Position numbers and translations under genes: made by a program. Positions 1 to 11,688 of a stretch of 64,000 nt of DNA are shown in pieces; within the stretch, counting starts at the first letter, position 1, and every line of letters begins with the position of its first letter. The notes under the pieces are model-generated. The model ran no database searches and was not told the origin of the DNA. It worked only from the letters and a program-made list of their open reading frames with translations. This DNA is from Hemicordylus capensis (taxonomy: Eukaryota; Chordata; Lepidosauria; Squamata; Cordylidae), in the NCBI RefSeq assembly GCF_027244095.1, contig NC_069662.1, forward strand, positions 54,398,001-54,462,000, written 5' to 3'.

Positions 1-162
1 CAGGGAGGCCTACTGGGAGGCCTCTCTGGAAGCCCCGCCCACCCGCCGATCTCCTGAGAGGCGGGGAGAGAAGAGCTGCTCTGCAGTTTGCAGGCTGCTC
101 CGATCCTAGGCCTCACTCGGTACCACTAAGTCCAGGAGGATGCCAGCACGGCTAACAGGTAT
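1..162. other. Unassigned GC-rich stretch at window edge
   Basis: No exon, terminal repeat or known element could be recognised. It precedes a SINE and may be part of an older repeat cut by the window edge. Confidence 0.3.
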
Positions 163-393
163 TTATTATTATTATTGTTATTACATTTATATCCCGCTCT
201 TCCTCCAAGGAGCCCAGAGCGGTGTACTACATACTTGAGTTTCTCTTTCACAACAACCCTGTGAAGTAGGTTGGGCTGAGAGAGAAGTGACTGGCCCAGA
301 GTCACCCAGCTAGTTTCATGGCTGAATGGGGATTTGAACTCGGGTCTCCCCGGTCCTAGTCCAGCACTCTAACCACTACACCACACTGTAGTG
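163..393 (-). mobile_element. tRNA-derived SINE (squamate Sauria/Squam type)
   Basis: On the minus strand it reads a tRNA-like head (GTGGTGTAGTGGTTAGAGTG, then GAGTTCAAATCC as B box). A MIR/CORE-like centre follows (GGGTGACTCTGGGCCAGTCA), then a tail reading GAGCGGGATATAAATGTAAT and an ATT-rich run. It is near full length. Sister copies lie at 4243, 25590 and 33522. Confidence 0.8.
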
Positions 394-825
394 TGGGGCA
401 GGGGGTAGGGACTTCAAGATGAGATGGAGAAGCTTAAATCTCAGATTTTGTGTGGGGTGTTATTATGTAAGCATGCAATTTCCAAGACCCCAAATATATG
501 GATGGGTCATAAAGATTTGTCATCGCAATTCAGCAAAGGAGATTGATACCTGTAAGCAGCCTTCTGCATGCGTCATTGACATGGAAGGAGGTGTGCATTC
601 ACACTGTGGCACTCCTTCAGGCTGGATATTGAACTGGCTAGATCCCTTTTGTCATCTGTGAAAGGGGATGCACATCTCTGTCCAGACTTGTTGCTCATGA
701 CTGCAGCTGGACTGGAATTTGAGTGCAGGATGAAAGTATCATGCTTATGCCCAATCCATTAAGACAGAAAGAGAGGCTGTGATCCTGTCTGTGTGATGTT
801 CTCAAACTTTCCTTCACCTCTTCAG
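394..825 (+). other. Intron, nothing recognised
   Basis: AT-rich sequence before the first visible LRR exon. No splice-bounded open segment or transposon was found. Confidence 0.4.
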
Positions 826-885
826 GTCTTTCAATGGCAACAGTTTGAGCAAAATTCAGGAGGGCTCACTTTCACTTACGCATTG
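826..885 (+). CDS. LRRC37: LRRC37-like exon: leucine-rich repeat
   Basis: A 60-nt exon lies between a pyrimidine-rich acceptor (CCTTCACCTCTTCAG) and a GTAAGT donor. It begins and ends in phase 2 and reads SFNGNSLSKIQEGSLSLTH plus part of a Trp codon. The pattern NGNSLSKI fits the LRR consensus NxLxxI. The last residues complete the LxxWxLxxHxL pattern of the next exon, so the two exons splice in frame. It is shorter than the usual 72-nt LRR exon. Confidence 0.72.
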
Positions 886-2918
886 GTAAGTACTCATTTC
901 TGGGAGTACTGTGATTGCTGACTCTCTGGGTCAAAACTGCGCACCCATATGTGATTTCCTTCCCAGGGTAAATGGCGGCAGGGCAGATTTTTGTCAGCAT
1001 AGGGGGCATGGGCTAAGCCCCCTCCCTCACTGTGGTCTTGATCCAGATCAGGACACAGCTATTTCAGATGTCATGATATGGTTCTTATCTAACCTAGTCT
1101 GGCACTCGGTCGAGTCTTGCAGTAAAGTGGCTAATATGTTGACTCTACTTATTGACACCAAGGATGGCCAACTGGAAATGTTGCCAGTTCCCAGGGCAAT
1201 TTTTACGTGGCCTTACAATATTTTAATCATGATAAAAGGTTTGCTGACAGTTTCATGCATAACGAAAATAACAATCTTTTCAACTCATAAGAAACAGAAT
1301 TCTTCTATGCAATTACATCTGTCTCTGATCTTGGATGTAGCATGTCTAGAACACATTAGTAGCTGACATACTGCACAAGGTGATATGTGCTTTGCCATGT
1401 AATGTTTGAGCAGTTTCACAAGAGCACTGCTTCACTAAATGCAAGAATTGTGCAAACACGATAGTGCAATTGACAACCATTTTTCCACTTTGTGCAACTA
1501 CCTTTGTGCAGTTCTTGTGTGCATGAATGTTACATTGCCAGGCGTTATGTTGCAACATTGTGTCTGAATGCATTGGTTTCATATCTAGGGAGCCTTTTCT
1601 GCTAGATGACACCAGCTTTATTTTGTAGCCTGCCCACTCATGATGGGATCAGGTTGTGCAGGAAAATATACTCCAACTTTCATATTTTTCCTGGCCATAC
1701 TGACCACACTTGGGGAATAGATTGGCCATTGAGAAGACAGAAGTTGGCCCCTTCCAGCTTAGATAGGGCAATCCTGCATTGTAGAACTCTGGATTTCCAT
1801 CTAGAAAATGCAGCTCTGGCACAAACGAACTGTTTGACCTTGGGCAAGTTACTCTTGGCTTTGCTTTTCCTGCTAGTTAAAATGGACTCAGCAAATGGGA
1901 TTGCCAGTGACCCACCCTGACATGGTCATCATGAGGGTAAATGAGACTATACATACCATACCAGTTATGAATGATTAACACTAAACTTCTTTGTGGGTGT
2001 AAACCAAACTGTCGCTTAGTGTGGATTTCTAGAATGAAATTGTATGGCTCTAGAACTTCAAACAAACAAAGAAACAAAAACCTATTAACATTCCAGTCTT
2101 TCTTTCTTTTTAAAGTTTGTTTAGAAATTTATTCTATTGATTTCAGTGGAAATTCCAAATAAGGTATGGTTAAGATTTCAACTAAAACATAGGTGATTAC
2201 AGTTGCCAAGAACCAATTGAAGAATTGTGAGCTATTGGGGATGTCCTATATATGTTGGGGATCTGGCTAATTGTGGGAGGCCGAGAGAGATTATTATCTC
2301 TTACTGATCTTATTTATTTTAACATAACTCATGGAATTGTTTCATTTTTCCAGGAACAGAAACAAGAGTGAATCGATTCTCATCGCAACCTGAATTGCAG
2401 CCACTTCCCTTTAGTTCCTTTGTAATTGCTAACATCAGCCCTCCTGACAGTCAGTCATGCCTCGCTCTATTTGAAATCAGTGGGTCTAACTGTACTCCAC
2501 ATGATATCCGAGAGAGTGGCCAGCTTTCTTTTTGGCCCTTGCTCTTATGCCTTTAACAGTGCTTGCTCTGCTGACCTTGGAGGTAATGATATTTGCCTCC
2601 ACGCCATTAAATGCTTCACCTGCTAATTTCTGCAGACCAAGCTGCTATTACGAGTATGAGAGGGGGCCAAGCAGTTTTATTTTCTGGTCAGTTGGCAGTG
2701 AGGATTTCAACACTACTGAGGTGTGCAAATCGTTTTATTTGGATGGAGGCTACAGAGCAGAATTGAAACAAACTCGGGGAGAATTACATTCTCACGCCAG
2801 GCTCCCAAGTTTCTAGCAATGCCTTGTTTGCTGAGCCTCAAAGCCAAACTGGACACCCATACATGCAGTTCTGAGCAGGAGCATGGAAGATCTGTTCAGT
2901 TTGGGGTTGTGTAGATTC
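886..2918 (+). other. Intron, mostly unassigned
   Basis: Several short open frames occur on both strands, but none has LRR periodicity and matching splice phase. The open stretch after a TTTTTCCAG at about 2354 hits stops in the needed frame. No transposon ends were recognised. Confidence 0.4.
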
Positions 2919-3231
2919 CAGTAGCAGCTTGTGAGCGTGCCGCTGGGGGCGGGGGGCGGCGGGAGGCATCTTTAAGGGAAAAGAAAGTCGCTGCTTTCCT
3001 CGGCAGCATGCCTCCCAGCAGCCCCTGTGGCGGGGAATCACCGCCGCCACTCACCTGGCATAAATGGAGCCGAGCCCCGCCATTAGCCAGGTGAGTGGTG
3101 GTGACAATTCCCCGCTGCAGGGGCTGCTGGGAGGCACGCTGTGGAGGTAAGCAGCGACTTTCTTTCCCCTTAAAGATGCCTCCCGCCCCCGCCCCCCACC
3201 CCCCCAAGTGGCGCTTCACGAGCCACTACTG
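2919..3231. mobile_element. hAT-type miniature element, palindromic
   Basis: The ends are imperfect inverted repeats starting CAGTAGCAGCTTGTG (left) and CAGTAGTGGCTCGTG (right, reverse complement). A perfect 8-bp direct repeat GTAGATTC flanks it (2911-2918, 3232-3239), the hAT signature. The long arms (about 2938-3030 and 3115-3200) pair almost throughout, so it would form a hairpin. It has no coding capacity. Confidence 0.85.
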
Positions 3232-3239
3232 GTAGATTC

Positions 3240-3867
3240 TTGACCTCTATTAAAGCTGACCAGTCCAGGCCAGTGGCAGTGGATGAGGAAAGACAAAACA
3301 GATAAGCTGAGTGAGAAAGGTGGAGTTGTACACACCTTTGTAGTCTCCCTAGTTTAATCATTGCTATGTGCTCTTTTAAACAGGGACTTGTCAAGTAATA
3401 AAATCCAGACCATTGAGATGAATTCATGTGAAGCTGTCCCCTTTGTGCAGCTTATGTAAGCCATTAAGCATAAAGACAATAAATGGGGATGGGATGGGGG
3501 AGCACAGATGGATTAGGTTTCTACCCTGAGGCTCTGGTCCTCCATCTCCCAAGCTTCTGCCCTAGAAGCAGTTTCTCTCCCACAATCATTTCTAAAACCA
3601 CGAGGGTTCTGGGGGTCAAGCCTGCTCCTAGGGGCCACCGTTTCTAAGTGTGGAAGCTTTAGCCCATAATTCCGGGTCTGTATGGGGTTGGTTTACTCAT
3701 TGCTGAGTGATGACGTGTACTGTGCATGTGCTTCTTTATAACGATTTTACATTTTTCTGGACTGCGCTCAGAGTTATAAAAGCAAGGCTGAGTCAGATCT
3801 CAGTCCTGGAATCTATTCTCATATGTGATGCCTTGTTTACAGAAATCTCTCTGCAAGAAGGCTCACT
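3240..3867 (+). other. Intron, nothing recognised
   Basis: Unique-looking sequence with no supported exon or mobile element. Confidence 0.35.
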
Positions 3868-4153
3868 TGGTACCTGGTCTTGTGGTAGCAAGCATGACTT
3901 GTCCCCTTTAGCTAAGCAGGGGTGGGTATGAATGGGAGACTAGAAGTGTGTGCACTGTAAGATATTCCACTCAGGGGATGGAGCCGCTCTCGGAAGAGCA
4001 GAAGGTTCCAAGTTCCCACCCCAGCATCTCCAAGATAGGGTTGAGAGAGATTCCTGCCTGCAACCTTGGAGAAGCCGCTGCAAGTCTGTGTAGACAAAAC
4101 TAAGCTAGATAGACCAATGGTCTGACTCAGTATATCGCAGCTTCCTATGTTCC
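3868..4153 (+). mobile_element. 5S-rRNA/tRNA composite SINE
   Basis: The head contains a degraded 5S-rRNA-like internal promoter region (AGCTAAGCAGG, then ATGAATGGGAGAC). The body (GAGAGATTCCTGCCTGCAAC) and tail (GACCAATGGTCTGACTCAGT, CAGCTTCCTATGTTCC) are shared with the copies at 32112 and 57338. Confidence 0.75.
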
Positions 4154-4242
4154 TTGTCCTTGAGCCACCAGGCAAAGACCTTTATGTTTTCCAAGGCCTT
4201 TTGAAATAACAGCTGACTTGTTTTTAGCCTGCCTAGTTCTGA

Positions 4243-4470
4243 AATTTTATTTTATTTGTATATTTATATCTCGCTCTTTCCCTAAGAAGCCCAGAGCAGT
4301 ATACATGGTAATGTTTATCCTCCCAACAACCCTGTGAGGTAGGTTAGACTGAGGGAAAAGTGACTGGCCCAGAAACACCCAGTGAGTTTCATGGCTGAAC
4401 AGGGATTTGAACTCACGTCCCTCCAGTCCTAGTCCAGGGCTTTAACCACTGCACTACACTGGCTCTCCCA
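4243..4470 (-). mobile_element. tRNA-derived SINE (squamate Sauria/Squam type)
   Basis: Same family and orientation as the copy at 163. Tail (TATTTATATCTCGCTCTTTC), CORE-like centre and tRNA-like head (GTAGTGCAGTGGTTAAAG on the minus strand) are all visible. It is more diverged. Confidence 0.78.
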
Positions 4471-4489
4471 CTTCACTGCTTTAATCTTG

Positions 4490-4577
4490 TGGGTTTTTTC
4501 CTGCTGTGTTTAAATTGCTTTATTCATTGTAATTGCTGCCTTGAAAACATCTTTTTGTGGAAGAGCAGTTTATACAT

Positions 4578-4611
<34 letters not shown>

Positions 4612-4612
4612 C
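4490..4612 (+). repeat. CR1/L2-like LINE 3' tail with (TAAC)n
   Basis: A short segment resembling squamate CR1/L2 3' ends (GCTGCCTTGAAAACATC, GAAGAGCAGTTTATACATTA) runs into about eight TAAC units (4577-4611), the usual simple-repeat end of such LINE fragments. Confidence 0.5.
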
Positions 4613-6206
4613 TCTCAGTGCCAGAGCTGAGCCCTGGGGAATGGGAAGTCACACCAAAGTGTTGCTGAGCATCTGTAGAAGGCAGGGCTTACTGTGAGCC
4701 CAAGATTGCCAGAGTCAGAGAGCCTGGCTTCCAGGCCAGCTTAAACAATGGCCCTCTTCTTCATCTTAGAAATAGGCACTGGAGCTTCAGACAAGAGATG
4801 AACTAGCATGACTAGCTGAGGGAGTTAGGAAAGGGTCTTTGGACATAAGAGTTAAGAAGGCCAGCTGCCCCACTGGAAAGGACACCACCCTCATACTTTG
4901 CTGCAGGGGCTTCATGTAGCAATTTGACCTCCACCATCAGACAGGAATATCAAAGGAAAGATAGTTTTTCCTATCCCATCTACCTTTTAAAAAATATTAA
5001 AATGTAATGCTTATTTTGTACACTGCAAAATCCTGTGCACAATGCTTGTTTCCAGAGACCTAAGCGGCAATCCAGAGACCTAAGCTCACTCCTGGGGCAT
5101 TCGGGGCCCGGCATGGAATGCAGTTTTTGCTCAAGATGTAAGTGAATGCAAATGTCAAAATAGCCAACCTGTTATTGCAGAGTAAGGTACTTTGTTGGAC
5201 CCCAGGGAGGGTTCAACCCCTCCCCTCAACTCTTTTGAATGGCAGAGTTCAACCCTAGAAGATGTAGCATATGGCTCTATCTATCTATCTACCTATCTAT
5301 CATATTTTTATACTGCCTGATATGTATCTCTCCCGGTGTACAGCGATGAGATAGATAGGTAGAGATATGTATATCTCTAGGCGGTGTATAATGAAAAGAG
5401 GGCCTCTGAACTTGTGCGGAGAGCAGCTCTCTTGCCACTCAGTAACCACAGTCTGCCTGGATATATGGGAGGTTAAAGAAAAGGGTTTTTCAGTCAGAAG
5501 CTACAGCTTTGAAGGAGGCTTCCTCCAGTGCCTCTCTCTTTTGAGAAGTTATTAACCGCTGATGCCAGGGCTGGAAACCTAGGCTCGAAAATGATGCGTC
5601 AAAACCTGTGATGTGGGTATGCACGCACCAGCTCAGAAGGAGATTGACTAAGCATCTGGCCCAGGGATGTAGCCACCATTGGACAAGGAGAGACCAATGT
5701 CCCTGTGCCACTGTGTCTGGGGCCACCACGGTGTCCCCCACCCCCTCTTACACCTAGCCAGTGAATGAAACTCTCATTCCGAGCGAGAGAGAGAGGAAGA
5801 AAGCATCCATTTGGCAAACAAAGTGCTGGCTGGGAGCAGAGAAGGCACCGCATGTCCCCCCTAGCCACATGCCCCCACTTCCAAGAACTAGCATGTTCCC
5901 TGTGTCAGTGTGCATCTGATGCTGATACAGGGGGCATGGCTGGCACATGTGCAAGGGCAGCAGCCTGTCCCCGAGCCCCCAGCAAGCCCCCAGCTCGAGT
6001 GATCTGGCCAACACTGATCAAATCTAGGGAGGATGTAGCTCATACAAGGCTCTTGCCTGTCTGTGGGCCTGTGTGGTGTGCCTCACGGGCTTTGAGTCCT
6101 CAAAAGTCACTAGCTCACAAACACATTGCTGGTCCACCTACCCACACACACCTTGGGCTAAACCACATGACACGGCGGGAAAATGACTTGACTAGCAAGC
6201 CCTCCT
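4613..6206 (+). other. Intron with simple repeats
   Basis: Contains a TCTA tract near 5275-5300 and a mirrored AGATAGATAGG tract near 5350, which may flank a decayed LINE tail. The 170-aa open frame at 5765-6277 overlaps a SINE fragment and shows no recognisable domain. Confidence 0.35.
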
Positions 6207-6277
6207 GTATTCTACCAAAGACGAGCACAGGGCTCTGTGGCCATCAGGAGTCAACACCGACTCAACAGCACAGTTGA
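6207..6277 (+). mobile_element. SINE fragment (3' part)
   Basis: It matches the 3' portion of the SINE at 29549 and 57692: TGTATTCTACCAAAG, GGGCTCTGTGG, CAGGAGTCAACACCGACTCA. Confidence 0.65.
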
Positions 6278-6577
6278 CATATTTGTTTGGTCCTGGGGTG
6301 TTTGGTTTTTATTATCTAATGAGCACCTGGGAGTGGGAGTGGGGCTGGTCCAGAAATGGATCATTACGTTGGGGGTGGGGTGAGGTGGCTTATAACCCTT
6401 TAGCCCCACTACAGTCCCAATCTGGATTGGGCTATACACACACAAACACACACATGGTATTTGCCTCCCAGTGTCTCTGAAGATACTGAGGAGAGACCGT
6501 TGATCTGCACAGTTCATCTAATTGGGGCAGGGCAACATACTGTATCTTGGACTAGCCTGCCATTTGTAACCTGCTGG

Positions 6578-7059
6578 CAGTGGTGGATTAACACATAGGC
6601 AAAGAAGGCACTTGCCTACAGCGGCAAATTTTGAGGAGTAGCATTACTCCTCAAGTGACATTACTCTGCCACTTGCATGGGGGTGGGGCAGGGGAAAGTT
6701 GAATCTACTTTGAAAACTTGTTATACCGCCGCTGTCCGAAGGCAGCGAGAGCTCCTAGTGGGCCCGCCTGCCTCCCAAATCACAACAGGTCATCAGGCCA
6801 TCTTCGTATATGCATGTGGCAGGATGGTGGTGGAGATGGCGGTGAGAGCTCCTCCCACAGGCCCACCTACCTCTCAAATGACAGGTCGGGCATGGGGGGC
6901 CTCTCTGCACACATGCACACAAGGCCTGAAATGGGCGGAAAACATTTTAAAAGTAGATTTAATCCCCCCTCCCAAGCCCTTTACTTGTAAAGGGGAACAC
7001 TTCCTGGGACGGAAAATCTATGGTCCCCTATGGACGGCAAATAGCTTAACCCACCCCTG
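6578..7059. mobile_element. Probable hAT-type miniature element
   Basis: The left end CAGTGGTGGATTAACA pairs with the right end, which reads CAGGGGTGGGTTAAGC in reverse complement. Flanks CCTGCTGG and CCTCATGG match at six of eight positions, as expected of an aged 8-bp duplication. It ends about 70 bp before an LRR exon. Confidence 0.55.
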
Positions 7060-7127
7060 CCTCATGGAGCTCATTCCCGCATTTTGCTAAGCTTGTACCC
7101 AGTGGGTCTAATTCCTCCCCACTGCAG

Positions 7128-7199
7128 GGTTCTCAACCATCATCCACTGAAAGTCATTGATGATGCCAGTTTTTACAGGTTTCCCTCACTGAAGCTTCT
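7128..7199 (+). CDS. LRRC37: LRRC37-like exon: leucine-rich repeat
   Basis: Exactly 72 nt, the classic one-repeat LRR exon, between CCCCACTGCAG and GTAAGT. Entered in phase 2 it reads VLNHHPLKVIDDASFYRF and continues PSLKLL. This fits LxLxxNxLxxI...F..LPxLxxL, and family members carry a similar PALKYL motif at this point. It joins 826-885 upstream and 7980-8054 downstream without a frame break. Confidence 0.82.
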
Positions 7200-7979
7200 G
7201 TAAGTACCAGAAATGAATTATTTATTACCATGATCACTGATTTTTCTGCATCTTAGACAGACACTCCTCTTCAGGGCCACTGTGTGGTCCAGAAGAACTC
7301 ATCAGACTTTTCCCATATTTTTTTTGTCATGGTAAAATCTGAGGGTACATTTCTGACTATGTGAAAGTGCCTCTGAGTATATGCAGGGTATACGACACTT
7401 CCCTGTATCCTGTTTTTAATGCAGGGCTTCAACTCTAAAATGTATGATATAATAATAATAATAATAATAATTAATGAAGAAGAAGAGAGTTTCTTGGAGT
7501 ATGTGCAGATTGCCAAGTTTGTTTTCAGCCAAGATTTTGTGCCTGGAACATAAGAATTAATGATAACGAATTAAGCTCCTTTGATCAGGCTGCTTTTGTG
7601 TCATCACCAAATAAATTAGATCAGCCCTCATGCATTTGGTACTGGAGGTCCAGCTTGCTGGTCGGAGGCATGATTTCAGGGCAGGCTGAAGCTAGTTACT
7701 CAGTGGTGAAGAAAATACACCCTCCATGTGCTTTGAAGCACTCTTTTCTTTAGTACTGTTGAATAAACAGTACTCCAGAGCTAAGCCATGATGCTTTCTC
7801 CCTTTTCCATTCTGCCTGATGTGGAGTTGTGTGGTTCGAAAGCAGCAAACCCAACAAGCTTCATGAAATTGGGTCTCCCTAGACATTATTTCTGCTACAC
7901 CACACTGGCTTTCTCTTTCTCTTTTGGATCTCATGATATCTGGCATTGGCATTGCAAAAACTCTCTGTCCTTATTTCAG

Positions 7980-8054
7980 AAACCTTAGTTCTACAGAAAT
8001 GACCGCAAAGATATTGGAGGCCCTGCTCCAGACCTCTCTGCAATTGAAGACTCT
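7980..8054 (+). CDS. LRRC37: LRRC37-like exon: last leucine-rich repeat
   Basis: A 75-nt exon between CCTTATTTCAG and GTAAGT. In the inherited phase it reads NLSSTEMTAKILEALLQTS and then LQLKTL. Length and phase equal the mammalian exon that reads LDMGTTHVPLTTLKN and ends just before LILPS. It is followed in frame by LILP in the next exon. Confidence 0.82.
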
Positions 8055-9000
8055 GTAAGTACTATCTACACCCTTTTCCTTTTGCTGGTTGCCAAACGAG
8101 AAAAGAAAAGAGACAACTGGAAATGGGGAGTCAGCCTTGCTCTAACCACCTCCTCCTCCTCAGCCATCAAAGTAGGTAGATAGGGGTGACTTCAGAGGCT
8201 GTAGTTTTTCCTGCGAGGAGGACGGTTTACCAATACTCACACTGCTACCAAGTTGCTAGCTAATCCACACTTCTTGCCCAACATGCTATCAAGTTTTGCT
8301 GTGGGAATGGAAGTCATGCTAGAGTGGTAGTTTAGGGAACAGGCATTCCTCAGAAACTTGACAGGGGCTTCTCAGCGAGGTGGTCAGAAATGAGAGACAA
8401 GCTTCCCCTAAGCCAGGGGTATAGTGAAGGGGGGGACGCACAGGGATGGAGCGCAGGTACTTCTTACTCGGCTTCTCTGACTGTTGGGGTGCGCATGGCC
8501 ATGGGGGCTGTCATGGAGAGTGCCTCCACTTCTGAATTTGCAATGACATCACTGCCTGAAGCTTTTCTACCACTACCAAACTTCCCACTGAAATATGGAG
8601 CTACAGGACTGTTGGGTGTGTTCTAAGCTGTAAGTTAGAAAGCACTGAACTCAAGAGTCCAGGATTTGCCACAGTATAAAGCAGCTTCATACTTCTTCGG
8701 CAAGAAATAATTTCATCAGAAATTATTATCCCTCACAGCAAAGGGAGAATTTATCTCCCTCACAGCAAAGTCAGCTCAACCTTCATCAGTATATGGAGAT
8801 GGGAATATCCCTTCATAGGGTAGTTTTGAGTTAGAAACATTTTCTGAAGAGATGTGGGGGATATGTGGAGAGGCCCAAAAGTGTGGGTTGGCATGGCACC
8901 CTCTTGGAAGGACTGGATTTGTTGTGGGGGTTGCCAGTTACTGTCCTCTCTGCAAGACATGCCAAGAGACTGTGAGGAGTTCTGTCTTTTTCCTCCACAG
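8055..9000 (+). other. Intron, no element recognised
   Basis: Contains small direct repeats near 8700-8770 (a CCCTCACAGCAAAG motif repeated) and ends in a strong pyrimidine-rich acceptor TTTTTCCTCCACAG. Confidence 0.4.
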
Positions 9001-9119
9001 CATCTTGCCTAACAAGATGTTCTGCTGTCTTTGCCGTATGAAGGATGACATTGAAGTTTTGTCTGATACGATAAAGTTGCACTGCACCGACACATGTACC
9101 ACAAACGAAACTCTCTGCG
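9001..9119 (+). CDS. LRRC37: LRRC37-like exon: Cys-rich segment after the LRRs
   Basis: A 119-nt exon between TTTTTCCTCCACAG and a GTAGGC donor. It reads ILPNKMFCCLCRMKDDIEVL, then a segment ending CTTNETLCG. The mammalian LRRC37 counterpart as I remember it is [20 protein letters not shown] followed by VKLHC..ACLTNTTHC. Spacing of the CCLC, LHC and final Cys residues is the same. This exon is the strongest single piece of evidence for the family. It probably closes the LRR solenoid as a disulfide-containing cap. Confidence 0.88.
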
Positions 9120-9797
9120 GTAGGCCTGCGGTAGTTTATGAAATTCTGTATTGTTTTGAATATTAAAGAGCATTTTACAATTTTCCCTCTAAGCAGGAAA
9201 AAAATGTTGCAAAATGAGCTCATCGGCAGAATGTACTAAGAAAGAACACCTCAAATGGCAATGACCCAAACTGCACAAAAATCGAAGTAGGTCTGCAAAC
9301 GTCTCTTTTTGGAGATGAAATAATTTTTGGACCTTTGCTTTGATTTCTGGAGTCCTTCCCTTGGCCCAAAATATGTATCCTTCCTCCATGATTCTAAGTT
9401 GTGCAGAGTGACCTCTGAGAGTGTAAGGGCAATACTTTCTAGAGGCCCTTACTATCCTTTTCTGGGCGGGGGGGGGGTGCGGGAGTTAGCTGCCTGGGAC
9501 TCTAATTATTTTTCAGCTTTGATTGCCAAACCAGTAAGAGAGCAAGAGTAAGTTCTTTTTACAACAAGCAAACAAACTTGTTAATACTTACTGAAAAACT
9601 GAAGGGCAAACAGACATTAGGGCAGCTCACATGATCAGTCCTTGGGTCAGAGAAGCATCCTACCCATGTTCTGGAACTGTGCACGCTCACACTTACTGAT
9701 GACGTGTCAGTAAAAAACAAGGTTTGGACGGGGAGTGATGATCTGCTAAGCGATATCTGGGCAGAAGAGCTTCATCCTAACCAGCAGCTGTAACGTA
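9120..9797 (+). other. Intron, nothing recognised
   Basis: No splice-bounded frame in phase and no transposon ends were seen. Confidence 0.35.
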
Positions 9798-10056
9798 AAG
9801 GTAAAGTTGTGCCGTCAAGTTAGTGTTGACTCCTGGCGACCACAGAGCCATGTGGTTTTCTTTGGTAGAATCCAGGAGAGGTTTACCATTGCCATCTCCC
9901 ACGCAGGATGAGATGATGCCTTTCAGCAACTTCCTCTATCGTTGCTGCCCAATATAGGTGTTTCCCATAGTCTGGGAAACATTCCAGCAGGGATTCAGAC
10001 CAGCAACTTTATGCTCACTAGGCAAGTTATTTCCCCACTGCGCCATTAGGTGGCAA
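9798..10056 (-). mobile_element. tRNA-derived SINE, family with GGCAGCAGCGATA body
   Basis: Minus-strand copy of the SINE at 29549 and 57692. It shows a tRNA-like head (GCGCAGTGGGGAAATAACTT), a body with a TGGGAAACACCTATATTGGG motif and a tail GACGGCACAACTTTACC. It is near full length. Confidence 0.75.
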
Positions 10057-10508
10057 CCAGCAGCTGTACCCAGCTCTTTAATAAGGTGGTGGTGGGGGGA
10101 TCTTCCTCCTCAGCTACTGCTTCCCAGACAATCACTCCCCACACACTTGCTTTTTACTCACACACGACTGCTCAACGGGAGTGTACACAGCTCCCAAACT
10201 TGTGTAGGATGCATCTCCTACCCAAGTACTACCGATGGTGTGAAGTGCCCTATGATCTTACTAATCAATAAGCTGCATCACTGCTAATAATAACTTATAG
10301 TCAAATCTTAGTTGTGTGGAGACTGTCAAACTCCCTGTGATTGACTGCATAACCCTCTAGCTGTCAAGGCACATGTTTCTTGGCTGCTCAGTATCCCTAT
10401 GCATGATCTACTTCCGTCCACATTGGTCATGCTGCTTGATTCAGCAGTCACATGCGTATTGTTTTGTTCCACCAGGATCCATGAAACTACAGCCCTGGAT
10501 CCCCTGGT

Positions 10509-11000
10509 TAGGGATGTGCGAACCAGTTCTAATTCGAACCAGTTCTAATTCGAACGGGGTGGTTCGATGGTTTGAATTCAAACCAAACCAGCCATCAGTT
10601 TCAAGCTGCAGGTTCAAATTCGAACCAAACTGGGGGTGGTTCGATTTGAACCAGTTCAAACCAGTTTGAACTGGTTTGAAACTCCAAAAGTGGGTGGGGT
10701 GGTAGCTGGCACCCATGGGTACCTAGCCTCCAAACTCCAAAGCAATCGGACACTCATACGATTTTTTAATGAATTTTTGGATTTTATTATTTTTTTTTCT
10801 CATAGGGTACAAAAGAGTGGTTGAAAAGATGAGGTCTGGTTTGAAACTCCAAATGTGGGTGGGGTGGTAGCTGGCACCCATGGGTACCTAGCTTCCAAAC
10901 CCCAAAGCAATCGGACACTCATACGATTTTTTAATGAATTTTTGAATTTTATTATTATTTTTTCTCATAGGGTACAAAAGAGTGGGTGAAAAGATGAGGT
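10509..11000. repeat. hAT-like element end plus two tandem 158-bp units
   Basis: It starts TAGGGATGTGCGAACC, the same terminal motif as the hAT elements at 60460 and 61338, followed by GGTTCGAA-rich subterminal sequence. Two direct units of about 158 bp follow (about 10680-10837 and 10838-10998), each with GGTGGTAGCTGGCACCCATG and CTCATAGGGTACAAAAGAGT. No matching right terminus was found. Confidence 0.55.
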
Positions 11001-11030
11001 CGCTCCTTCTACAAACAGCTGCCTCTATTG

Positions 11031-11164
11031 CAGGGCTGCTCTATTTTGGCCCTCCTCCAGGTGTTGGCCTACAACTCCCATAATCCCTGGCTATTGACCA
11101 CTGTGTCTGGGGATTATGGGAGTTGTAGTCCAAAACAACTGGGGGCCTAAGTTGAGCAGGACTG
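11031..11164. mobile_element. hAT-type miniature element (134 bp)
   Basis: Near-palindromic element with ends CAGGGCTGCTC and GAGCAGGACTG, and a perfect 8-bp duplication CTCTATTG on both sides (11023-11030, 11165-11172). The centre has GGGATTATGGGAGTTGTAGT and its complement. A second copy is at 57097. Confidence 0.85.
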
Positions 11165-11688
11165 CTCTATTGGCATATCTGTGTTTTCTCTCTAGACAAC
11201 ATGTGGCGGGGCTTGGGTCTTTCCTCTTCTCCAACTGCAAGCAGTTGAAGAGAGGGGAAAAGAAAAAAAGAGAGAGAACAAAAGCAGTCTTTTGTTCGGA
11301 GAAACTTTTTGCAGCAAGAACAGTGTTATCTTTTGGCTTGATTACAACGGGATAGTAGCAGCAAGAATTTAGACTGATTGCAACACAAGGGCAGCAGGCA
11401 GCTGTTTTGAGCTTGGAAACAGAACACAGAGACAACATGATTTTAGCAAAAGACAATCATTCTTTTCCTCTTTAATACTTTCTTCAGTTCCCTTGTTCTC
11501 CATAGCATGTTTTTTATTTATTTATTTTTGCATTTTTATACCACCTTTCGTTAAAATATAGCCCCAAGGCGGTTTACAAAAGTTAAAAACATACAATAAA
11601 AACAACATGCTAAGAGTATAACAACATATAAAAACAAGCATAAAACAATACAACAAATAAAAACACCCAGAAGCAGCAGTAAAAACGA

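Noticed and set aside
2354-2640. Possible extra LRR exon after TTTTTCCAG
   Set aside because: The frame required by the neighbouring LRR exons contains stops and no LxxLxLxxN pattern is present.
5765-6277. 170-residue plus-strand frame
   Set aside because: Runs into a SINE fragment at 6207 and has a low-complexity composition with no recognisable fold.
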